From: Thermoplasmata archaeon
GTDB taxonomy: Archaea; Thermoplasmatota; Thermoplasmata; Thermoplasmatales; Thermoplasmataceae
Direction of reading: 5' to 3'
DNA: 30,333 nucleotides
Assembly (NCBI GenBank): GCA_021826765.1
Contig: JAKAYK010000004.1
Span: forward strand, 1-30,333
Made by a program: the position numbers and the translations under genes. Positions 23,810 to 30,333 of the stretch are shown here, in pieces (position 1 is the first letter of the stretch; every line of letters begins with the position of its first letter). The notes under the pieces were generated by a model that saw nothing but the letters and a program-made list of their open reading frames with translations, was not told the DNA's origin and ran no database searches.

Positions 23810-24573
23810 TGCCCGACCGCCTTCACTATACGAAGTGTTATGAGGCCCCCAATGGCCCCAATGATTATGGCACTGGGGATGAAAGCTACCATATCGAACA
23901 GTATTTTCCCCCAATCAACAACTCCCCCATAGAGGAATGGTGAAATGAATCCTCCATAGAACAGTGGCTCTGGGACCACCCAGAATATTCCGATGAGTAT
24001 TCCCTCAATTGCAGCAAGATATTCTGCAGGCATTTTCGTGATGCGCTCAAATCCTCTGGGTGTTGCTGATCTGTCCTTTTCAGTGTTTCTTCTTCTCTCT
24101 GGTGATTTTATCCCGAAAAGGTTTGGCCCTGCTGCAGCAATGACTATATCCATCATGAGTCCGTATGTGAGCATCTCATACATGAAGTACATTGGCTCTC
24201 CGCTGAATCCGTAACTGATAAGATCGCTGAGCAGGTTGAAGATGAACATCGCAACCATTCCGACTCCGACTTTTCTGACAAGGCCTGCTACTATGAGCAG
24301 GGCAATGAGCCTTCCTGTGTATCCAATCCCAAAGAAAGGATTTGAAGGTATGAACTTACCAAGAAATGCGCCAATATAGAATTCCCATACAACAGCGAAG
24401 GCAGCTCCAATTCCTATGTATATAAGATCCAGAGTCGTGAACTTTGCAAGGCCCCCTGATTTTCTGCCCCAAAGAAAGGCAAATATCAGTCCTGCACCGA
24501 AGAACAGAACCACTATCTCCCAGGGAATCTCCCCGGGAGAGTTCAATATTCCTGATATTCCATTAAATCCCAT
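23806..24573 (-). CDS. ECF transporter substrate-binding (S) component, possibly YkoE-like
   Basis: The 255-residue integral membrane protein has about six hydrophobic segments, and a charged loop in the middle (SPERRRNTEKDRSATPRG, near 158-175). It is the first gene of the S-ATPase-T operon, which identifies it as the specificity subunit. The arrangement S, fused double ATPase, T matches YkoEDC, a thiamine-precursor transporter, and the body has a similar layout. I see no thiamine (TPP) riboswitch in the upstream region, so the substrate is unsettled; a vitamin, precursor or metal is expected for the class. TenA at the right edge is too distant to decide. ATG at 24573. Confidence 0.75.
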   Translation of the reverse strand: MGFNGISGILNSPGEIPWEIVVLFFGAGLIFAFLWGRKSGGLAKFTTLDLIYIGIGAAFAVVWEFYIGAFLGKFIPSNPFFGIGYTGRLIALLIVAGLVRKVGVGMVAMFIFNLLSDLISYGFSGEPMYFMYEMLTYGLMMDIVIAAAGPNLFGIKSPERRRNTEKDRSATPRGFERITKMPAEYLAAIEGILIGIFWVVPEPLFYGGFISPFLYGGVVDWGKILFDMVAFIPSAIIIGAIGGLITLRIVKAVGQ

Positions 24574-24589
24574 TTTTCTCGTAATGCCA

Positions 24590-24707
24590 TCCCATGCAGA
24601 GTATATATATTTTAAGCAAATAATCTATATTATAGTATAAATTAGTATATATTACAATTTAGTATATATACAGAAACTTAAATAAATAAATATTTCTTAC
24701 TTACTAT
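24590..24707. promoter_or_regulatory. Divergent promoter region with repeated TAGTATAWAT motifs
   Basis: This AT-rich region separates the ECF operon (minus) and the HAD gene (plus). It contains TAGTATAAAT (24633-24642), TAGTATATAT (24643-24652) and TAGTATATAT (24660-24669), plus a related AGTATATATAT near 24600. Some are TATA boxes for either direction, but three tandem copies at 10- and 17-base spacing also resemble regulator binding sites. The run of AAATAAATAAATA (24679-24691) is the nearest TATA-like element to the HAD start. Confidence 0.4.
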
Positions 24708-25463
24708 ATGAATAAAGAGAAGTGTCGAGATTTGAAGTTGATTCCCCCTATAAATGAAATAAAAGCAATGTTTTTTGATATGGACGATACGATTGTAAAA
24801 TACAGGGAACCGGTCATAGCCGGTTTCAATTCCATAAAGGAATCCTATCCAGAACTCGAAAACGCAATTGTGGATGACATGATGAAACAGTTCAGGGAAC
24901 TGTTCAGTTATGAGGCTGTGCTGAACAGGGAAGTTTCATACAGGAAAGATATCAGCATAAGGCTTTCAAAAATATTGAACGGGCTTGGAATGGATGCTGA
25001 TGATGAAAAATTGCATTTCAGCAGTGTTTTCTGGCGTGCTTTCTGGAAAAAGAGAAGAATGGTGGAAGGTGCGAGGGATATTCTGCAGTTGTGCAGGAAG
25101 ATGAAAATACCGGTTGCTGTGATCACTAATGGAAACCCACAGATACAGTTCAGGACCATGATCAGGCTAAAACTTCATGATTACGTTGATGTTATTCTCA
25201 CTCCAAGGACAATTGAGGAGGTCAAGCCGAACAACTTCCTCTTTGAGAAAGCCATGACTATATTTGATGTAGAACCAAAGGGTGTCATCATGATTGGGGA
25301 TTCCTTTTCTGCAGACATGGTTGGTGCGATGAATGCAGGCATAGTTCCCATATGGCTGAACATGTCTGGAAAAGATAAACCGGAAGACGGGGATGTTGTG
25401 GAAATTTCATCGCTTAGAGAACTTGTCGGTTTGATCCAGCATGGAGATGATAATTATGAATAG
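24708..25463 (+). CDS. HAD superfamily hydrolase
   Basis: This is a phosphatase-like protein of 251 residues with all four HAD motifs. The nucleophile motif is FFDMDDTIVKY (Asp 24 and 26). Motif II is AVITNG, the lysine motif is in EEVKPNNFLF, and the metal-binding motif IV is MIGDSFSADMVGAMNAG. The helical cap between motifs I and II (about 30-120) is of the C1 type. The substrate cannot be named. The start is ATG 24708. It overlaps the next gene, another phosphate-ester enzyme, which suggests a shared substrate chain. Confidence 0.87.
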   Translation: MNKEKCRDLKLIPPINEIKAMFFDMDDTIVKYREPVIAGFNSIKESYPELENAIVDDMMKQFRELFSYEAVLNREVSYRKDISIRLSKILNGLGMDADDEKLHFSSVFWRAFWKKRRMVEGARDILQLCRKMKIPVAVITNGNPQIQFRTMIRLKLHDYVDVILTPRTIEEVKPNNFLFEKAMTIFDVEPKGVIMIGDSFSADMVGAMNAGIVPIWLNMSGKDKPEDGDVVEISSLRELVGLIQHGDDNYE

Positions 25464-26733
25464 GGAGATAGATGATCTTGAATCTGTTATTGATAAATAC
25501 AGGTGGGAAGAACACAGGGAATTCATAAAACCGGCCTTTGGAAAGGGTTGCATAATGGATATTCCTGGCTTAATTCTTTCAAGCTTCGGAATAGAGGATG
25601 GTGGAAATTCGCAGAGAATTCAGGATGTGGATATTGAATCCCCGGACCATGTCATATTCCTGCTCCTTGACGGCTTTGGGTATTCAACAATCAAATATTC
25701 TTCAGAGAAGAATAGCATGAAATACCTTGAAGAGTTTCTCGACAGATCTGCAATGAGATTGATCACAAGCGTTTTTCCTTCAACCACTTCCACTGCCACT
25801 GTTTCCTACCACACCAATATGCTTCCTGTTGAGCACAGGATTCTTGGCTATAATTCATATATTCCTGAAATTGGAACAGTATGCAACATGATATCACTGA
25901 GCCCTGTTGGAAGGAAGGATTCCAGCATCCTGGAAAATGGTTATGAAATGCCATGGATCGGGAACAATGGAACGATCCACTCCAAGCTGGACTCCAATGA
26001 AGTGAGATCGTTTCTGTACCTTCCAAATGCGATTAAAAACAGCGGACTGACAAAACTCACCGGAATTGGCTCTTCCATATCCGGGTATGTTACGATTTCA
26101 CAGATGATCACTCAGCTGAAGAAGGACCTCATAAACTTCAGGGAAAAAACGTTCCATTTCTGCTACATCTCCACTATTGATGCCATATCCCACAAGGTTG
26201 GCCCCTACACAGATGATGCCGCAATGGAGATTGAACTGATCTTCATGATGCTGAAGGAACAGCTCGTAAATTCACCAGGTCTTCCGAAAAACACCTTACT
26301 TTTCATATCTGCAGATCATGGCCATATGGTTCTTGACAGAAAACAGATCATAGACTTCCGACATGATAAACAATTGAGATCATGGATGAGTGCTCCTGTG
26401 TATGGGGACCCAAGGGCCCCTTTCATGAGATTTGAGAATGGCAGGACAGAATCTGCAATAGAATACCTTAAGGAAAAATATCCGGAAAATTTCTTTCCTT
26501 TGAGAATCCAGGACCTTGCAAGGAATGGTTTTTTTGGAAACAGCAGAAATAATGTGGATCATGTGGATTCTCTGGGTGATCTTGTTCTCATAATGAAAAA
26601 TTCCTCAAGCGTTTTTGATTATTCCCTGAAAATACTGGACCCTTATAATGATGGAGAGTCCATGATAGGGATGCATGGAGGATTGAGCCAGGAAGAGATG
26701 ATTGTGCCATTCATATCCAGGAAAATTGCATAA
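25456..26733 (+). CDS. Alkaline phosphatase superfamily phosphodiesterase/phosphatase
   Basis: The 425-residue protein has the metal ligands and nucleophile of the nucleotide pyrophosphatase/phosphodiesterase group. FLLLDGFGYS has Asp 72, and FPSTTSTATVS holds the likely nucleophilic Thr. STIDAISHKVGP has Asp 242 and His 246. ISADHGHM has Asp 287 and His 288 and 290, and the final metal His is in IGMHGGLSQEEMIVP. No signal peptide or membrane helix is seen, so it acts inside the cell. ATG 25456 is chosen over 25441 because GGAGATGAT ends five bases before it; the start overlaps the HAD stop by eight bases. The substrate may be a nucleotide, a sugar phosphate or a phospholipid head group. Confidence 0.85.
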   Translation: MNREIDDLESVIDKYRWEEHREFIKPAFGKGCIMDIPGLILSSFGIEDGGNSQRIQDVDIESPDHVIFLLLDGFGYSTIKYSSEKNSMKYLEEFLDRSAMRLITSVFPSTTSTATVSYHTNMLPVEHRILGYNSYIPEIGTVCNMISLSPVGRKDSSILENGYEMPWIGNNGTIHSKLDSNEVRSFLYLPNAIKNSGLTKLTGIGSSISGYVTISQMITQLKKDLINFREKTFHFCYISTIDAISHKVGPYTDDAAMEIELIFMMLKEQLVNSPGLPKNTLLFISADHGHMVLDRKQIIDFRHDKQLRSWMSAPVYGDPRAPFMRFENGRTESAIEYLKEKYPENFFPLRIQDLARNGFFGNSRNNVDHVDSLGDLVLIMKNSSSVFDYSLKILDPYNDGESMIGMHGGLSQEEMIVPFISRKIA

Positions 26734-26882
26734 GATCTTGAGGGTGGTTCTGTATTTTCAAATGCAGGAAAAGATTGGCCCCTTCCTGAACATGCCCGGT
26801 AATACATAATTTATTCCTTCATTTTTGGGTCTTCTATGCATATGATCGGAAACGTTTAATTATTGAACTGATTAAGCAACTG

Positions 26883-29264
26883 TTGGCATCAACTTTAATA
26901 ATATCTGAAAAAGCCGATGCAGGGAGAAGAATTGCTTTTTTCCTTTCTGAAGGCAAGGCAAAACAGAAAAGATCAAAAGGCCTTAATTACATTGAATTTG
27001 AAAATGAAAGCGGCAATTATTATGTTGTACCGTTGAGTGGACATATAGTTGAACTGGACTTTCCAAAAGCACTAAAGGACTGGCGTTTTGACACACTTGA
27101 AAAACTCATAGGATCGGTTCTTGACAGGAATGTGAAGAATAAAACTGCATACGAGAGCCTGAGGCAGATGAGCAGGTCCGTGGATTCTGTTGTGGTGGCC
27201 ACGGACTATGACAGGGAAGGGGAACTTATAGGGACAGAGGCCCTTGATATAATTCATGACGGGGACTCGTTCAAAGGGAAGATATACAGGGCAAAATTCA
27301 GCGCACTTACTGGAAAAGAGATCAGGGATGCTTTCAGCAACTACATTTCGGTTGATTATAACCTCTCAGATTCTGCCAGAGCAAGGGAGGAGATTGACCT
27401 CTACTGGGGTGCTGTTCTCACCAGGTTCTTTTCGCTTGTTTCCGGAAGGGTTGGAAAGGATTTTCTGTCAATTGGAAGGGTTCAGACGCCCACGCTTGCC
27501 ATTGTGATTAAGAGAGATGAGGAAATTGATAATTTCGTTCCCGAAACATTTTATGAAATTAAAGTGGACTTCATGAAGGATGGTGTTTTCACTGGAGTCC
27601 ATGAGGATGGAAGAATATTTGACAGAAAGAGGGCAGATGAAATTTTCGGGAAGATTGATGGAAAAGACGGAATGGTGGAGAAGTTTGAGGATGTGGAGGA
27701 GAGAATCTACAAACCATCTCCATTCAACACCACAGAATTCATGAGAGAGGCCTCCAAGGTTGGTGTCATGCCCGGGAAGGCAATGAAGATAGCAGAGAAA
27801 CTGTACATAAAAGGATATATCAGCTACCCCAGAACTGACAACACCGTATATCAGAAAAGCATAAACCTGAAAGCGATTGCGGAGAAATTCAGGAAAGGAT
27901 ATTTTGAGAAAGAGTCTTCAATGGTTCTTGAGCAGGAAGCCATCAGACCTTCAAGAGGCAAGATGCAGGCAAACGATCATCCACCCATATATCCCACGGA
28001 ATATGCTGACAAAACAAAAATGCGGGATGATGAATGGAGAGTGTACGAGCTTATTGTCAGGAGATTTCTTGCGACCATCTACAGAGAAGGCAAACGCGGT
28101 GTCAAGAGCGCCACCATAGACATATCAGGAGAGAAGTTCCTCACGCAGGGACAGAGGATTCTTGATCCGGGATGGCTTACAATTTATCCTTACAGGAAGA
28201 TACAGGAAACCTACCACCCTGATCTTGAAGTCGGCGAAAGGGTGAAGGGCCAAAACTGGAGAATGGAAGAGGAACAGACAAAACCCCCTTCAAGATATGA
28301 CATGGGTTCTCTCATAAAGGAGATGGAGAGACTGAACCTTGGGACAAAGAGCACAAGGCATGATATCATTGAAAAACTACAGGGAAGAGGTTTCATAGAG
28401 GGAAATCCTGTGCGTGGGACACCGCTTGGAAGATCGCTGATAAAGAGTGTCATGAGCGTGGATTCAAAAATATCTGAACCGGATATGACTGCTGAGCTTG
28501 AAGGATTCATGGATGAGATAGCCTCAGGTAAGAGGGAAATGTCCGATGTGGTGACAGTTTCAAGAACCATGCTTTCCAATGTTCTGAAGGATCTCTATGA
28601 GAACAGGGACAGGATAACTGAAACGATTAAAACCGCACTTGAAACCGGAAAGCCCATAGGGAAATGCCCGGAGCATGGAGAGGACATAAGCGCAATAAAG
28701 ATCAGGGATTCCATAAGATTCAAATGTGCACAGAAGGGTTGCAGCGTTGACTATTATGCAAAGATCAGGGGGCTGATAAAGGAATCTGTGAAAAACTGCC
28801 CTGAATGCTCACTGCCCGTGGTCACCATCATCAGGAGGGGACAGTCTCCTGAGGAGGTGTGCATCAAGACAACCTGCGAATTCAATACCAGAAGGAGAAA
28901 CGTTGGGAAATGCCCTGCAGATGGTGGAATCCTGATGATAAGGCAGTCAAGGTATGGTAAGAGATTCCTTGGGTGTTCGAAATTTCCTGAATGCAGGCAG
29001 ACTTATCCTCTTCCCCAAAAGGGTGAACTCACGTTTTCAGATGCTGTCTGCCCACACTGCAGTGCACCAATACTGACTGTGGACGGTGGGAAGTACAGGA
29101 AGGAGTTCTGCCCGAAAATGGATTGTGAATTCAATGGAAAGAAGAAGGCTGCTAAGAAAAAGGAGTTGGACGAAAAAAGCGCTACAGTGAAAAGAAGGAC
29201 AACCTCGAAAAAGACCGCTGCAAAAGGGGTGAAAAAAAGAGTTGCAAAAAAGGCTTCTCCCTGA
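26883..29264 (+). CDS. topA: DNA topoisomerase I (type IA) with C-terminal zinc fingers
   Basis: It relaxes negative supercoils through single-strand passage. The 793-residue protein has a Toprim domain with ATDYDREGE (Asp 108, Asp 110, Glu 112), the core block IGRVQTPTLAIV, and the active-site tyrosine in YISYPRTD (Tyr 315). GTKSTRHDIIEKLQGRGFI is typical of domain I. From about residue 610 there are four Cys-rich zinc modules (KCPEHGED..., NCPECSLP..., KCPADGG... with GCSKFPEC, and VCPHCSAP...), then a Lys-rich tail of about 40 residues. The start is a TTG at 26883, about 25 bases after GTTTAATTAT, so it is a leaderless TTG start. Its 3' end overlaps the presenilin-like gene by 23 bases. 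Confidence 0.96.
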   Translation: MASTLIISEKADAGRRIAFFLSEGKAKQKRSKGLNYIEFENESGNYYVVPLSGHIVELDFPKALKDWRFDTLEKLIGSVLDRNVKNKTAYESLRQMSRSVDSVVVATDYDREGELIGTEALDIIHDGDSFKGKIYRAKFSALTGKEIRDAFSNYISVDYNLSDSARAREEIDLYWGAVLTRFFSLVSGRVGKDFLSIGRVQTPTLAIVIKRDEEIDNFVPETFYEIKVDFMKDGVFTGVHEDGRIFDRKRADEIFGKIDGKDGMVEKFEDVEERIYKPSPFNTTEFMREASKVGVMPGKAMKIAEKLYIKGYISYPRTDNTVYQKSINLKAIAEKFRKGYFEKESSMVLEQEAIRPSRGKMQANDHPPIYPTEYADKTKMRDDEWRVYELIVRRFLATIYREGKRGVKSATIDISGEKFLTQGQRILDPGWLTIYPYRKIQETYHPDLEVGERVKGQNWRMEEEQTKPPSRYDMGSLIKEMERLNLGTKSTRHDIIEKLQGRGFIEGNPVRGTPLGRSLIKSVMSVDSKISEPDMTAELEGFMDEIASGKREMSDVVTVSRTMLSNVLKDLYENRDRITETIKTALETGKPIGKCPEHGEDISAIKIRDSIRFKCAQKGCSVDYYAKIRGLIKESVKNCPECSLPVVTIIRRGQSPEEVCIKTTCEFNTRRRNVGKCPADGGILMIRQSRYGKRFLGCSKFPECRQTYPLPQKGELTFSDAVCPHCSAPILTVDGGKYRKEFCPKMDCEFNGKKKAAKKKELDEKSATVKRRTTSKKTAAKGVKKRVAKKASP

Positions 29265-30135
29265 GATCGGGCTTGTTTTCCTTTTCATCATAACTTCACT
29301 TCTTGCGCTTCCAATCTCATCCACGATCATTTCCCAGACCGGTTCCACGACATCCAGCAACCCCTCCAGCGGTGCAGGGTACCTGGTTTATTTCATAATC
29401 TCCCTTCTTCTCCTGTCTGCTGCCATTGTTTTTCTTGCAAGGAAAAAGAAGGTGAATTTTCTCAGGTACCTGTTCGCCATTGCCATAGCATTTGCCATAT
29501 TCTATGTGTGTTCCATCCTGTACTATGACGCTATTGTTTTCATTGAGAATTTTGTTAACATTCCCGTGACTGAACTGGAATATGAGTTTCTTGTATTCCT
29601 GACTCCTGTGGTTTTCCTCTATGCCCTATTGTTCAGGCAGAACTGGGTGATCATCGATATTGCAGGTGTTCTTTCCTCTGCAGGACTGGCAGCCATATGG
29701 AGTACAGACATTGGATTGTATTATGCAATCATACTTATGATCATTTTTGCAGTGTATGACTATATTGCAGTTTACAAGACGAAGCACATGCTGGAAATTG
29801 CCAGTGCATCTGCAAAATCTGGGGCACCATTATTCTTCGTAATGCCGGATTCCATCCACTTTGATCCGTCCACAATAGATCTTGATTCACCGCCCGGTGA
29901 AAGAGGGTCCATACTCCTAGGCTTTGGAGATATTGCAATTCCCAACATAATGGTAGTTTCATCATACGTATATTTTGGAAAATTCTTCCCGTTCTTTGTG
30001 ATGCCACTTCTTGGAGGAGTCGTTGCAATGGTGGCCCTTTTCCTGTTCGTTAAGAAACCTGCTCCGGGCCTTCCTTTCCTGAATGCAGGAGTCCTGCTCG
30101 GGTTGCTTTCCGCAATCCTGATTTCAGCCATATAA
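29242..30135 (+). CDS. Presenilin/signal-peptide-peptidase-like intramembrane aspartyl protease
   Basis: The 297-residue membrane protein has about nine hydrophobic segments and the two catalytic motifs of family A22. The first is AVYDYIAVYKT (Asp 173) and the second is ILLGFGDIAIP, the GxGD motif (Asp 230). The C-terminal PAPGLPFLN (273-281) stands where PAL is found in the family. Such proteases cleave membrane helices, including leftover signal peptides. A hydrophilic loop at about 181-225 separates the two motifs. No ATG is available; TTG 29242 lies inside topA, with GGGGTGA 10-15 bases upstream, and gives a first membrane helix at 9-30. It converges with tenA, with a 12-base overlap. Confidence 0.9.
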   Translation: MQKRLLPEIGLVFLFIITSLLALPISSTIISQTGSTTSSNPSSGAGYLVYFIISLLLLSAAIVFLARKKKVNFLRYLFAIAIAFAIFYVCSILYYDAIVFIENFVNIPVTELEYEFLVFLTPVVFLYALLFRQNWVIIDIAGVLSSAGLAAIWSTDIGLYYAIILMIIFAVYDYIAVYKTKHMLEIASASAKSGAPLFFVMPDSIHFDPSTIDLDSPPGERGSILLGFGDIAIPNIMVVSSYVYFGKFFPFFVMPLLGGVVAMVALFLFVKKPAPGLPFLNAGVLLGLLSAILISAI

Positions 30136-30333
30136 CCTGAAGGGTGGTTTTTCCATCTTCATGGCCGTTTCCCAGAACATATACTCAAAAATTGCGCTCT
30201 TCCTGAGAATTCTTCGATCAGATTCACTGAATCCGTTAATTTCCATAAATTCAGTAACGATGCTTGAGATCCTTTCCACTGATTCCCTGTACCTGTCAGA
30301 AGAATATTCTTTTATCCATGTTGCGTACTCCTC
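30124..30333 (-). CDS. tenA: TenA family thiaminase II/aminopyrimidine hydrolase, C-terminal part (cut by the window edge)
   Basis: The minus-strand frame from the edge reads EEYATWIKEYSSDRYRESVE and continues to RKSAIFEYMFWETAMKMEKP, ending PPFRLYG, 69 residues in all. YATWI.EYSS and the FEYMFWETA block, with the Glu that corresponds to the catalytic acid of TenA, are diagnostic of the C-terminal helices. TenA hydrolyses damaged thiamine or aminomethyl-pyrimidine for salvage. The start is outside the window. The stop lies within the end of the presenilin-like gene. Confidence 0.85.
   Translation of the reverse strand, partial: EEYATWIKEYSSDRYRESVERISSIVTEFMEINGFSESDRRILRKSAIFEYMFWETAMKMEKPPFRLYG

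Noticed and set aside
23810..23914. 35-residue N-terminal extension of the double ATPase
   Set aside because: It overlaps the S-component gene, has an unusual His/Trp-rich composition, and the downstream ATG gives the typical ABC start and an ATGA overlap.
24574..24707. TPP riboswitch ahead of the ECF operon
   Set aside because: The region is AT-rich and lacks the CTGAGA and GAACCTGA-type conserved blocks.
25456..26733. PglZ-type protein of a BREX phage-defence system
   Set aside because: The HGGLSQEEMIVP end resembles PglZ, but the rest fits the nucleotide pyrophosphatase group, the protein is short, and no other BREX gene is nearby.
1..30333. Mobile elements, prophage, CRISPR array or toxin-antitoxin pair
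   Set aside because: No transposase, integrase, repeat-spacer array or recognised toxin family was seen on either strand.

Overview
The window looks like a chromosomal segment of a Thermoplasmata archaeon (order Thermoplasmatales or a close relative). Four things point there: a zinc-type archaeal ferredoxin very close to the Thermoplasma protein, a gluconate/galactonate dehydratase of the Sulfolobus/Thermoplasma non-phosphorylating Entner-Doudoroff type, an archaeal class I CCA-adding enzyme with archaeal NAC, and a 23S rRNA gene that starts at the left edge with no 16S gene upstream of it (unlinked rRNA genes are known in Thermoplasma). Many genes have a TATA-like box about 25-30 bases before the start codon and little or no leader. 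Genes inside operons instead overlap as ATGA, GTGA or TGATG, often with a GGAGGTGA-like ribosome binding site. I saw no insertion sequence, integrase or CRISPR array, so the segment reads as core genome.

Left part (1-8.4 kb). The 5' end of 23S rRNA leaves the window to the left. It is followed by a NifX-like small protein and purM (both minus), the ferredoxin (plus), a tRNA-Gln(UUG) gene joined to a ThiS/SAMP-type sulfur carrier (plus), the NAC-cca pair (minus) with a multi-hairpin RNA candidate upstream, tRNA-Phe(GAA), urocanate hydratase, a phospholipase D-like protein and an 8-oxoguanine glycosylase of the Ogg2 type.

Middle part (8.5-16.8 kb). A zinc-ribbon membrane protein is followed by a phosphosulfolactate synthase (ComA) domain fused to a winged helix. 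This faces, across a 121-130 base region with a perfect 10+10 palindrome, an APS reductase-ATP sulfurylase operon. ComA uses sulfite and APS reductase makes sulfite, so the fusion could be a sulfite-responsive regulator or a bifunctional enzyme. I regard this as the most interesting system here. A second near-copy of the palindrome core lies upstream of a sequon-rich membrane protein next to aconitase. A tight three-gene operon (DUF5680 protein plus two small helical proteins) follows.

Right part (17-30.3 kb). Aspartate semialdehyde dehydrogenase overlaps an aspartokinase that has no ACT domains. Then come gluconate dehydratase coupled to a RecA/KaiC-like protein with a degraded P-loop, a three-gene ECF transporter (S, fused double ATPase, T), a HAD hydrolase coupled to an alkaline-phosphatase-superfamily enzyme, topoisomerase I overlapping a presenilin-type intramembrane protease, and the C-terminal end of TenA (minus, running in from the right edge).
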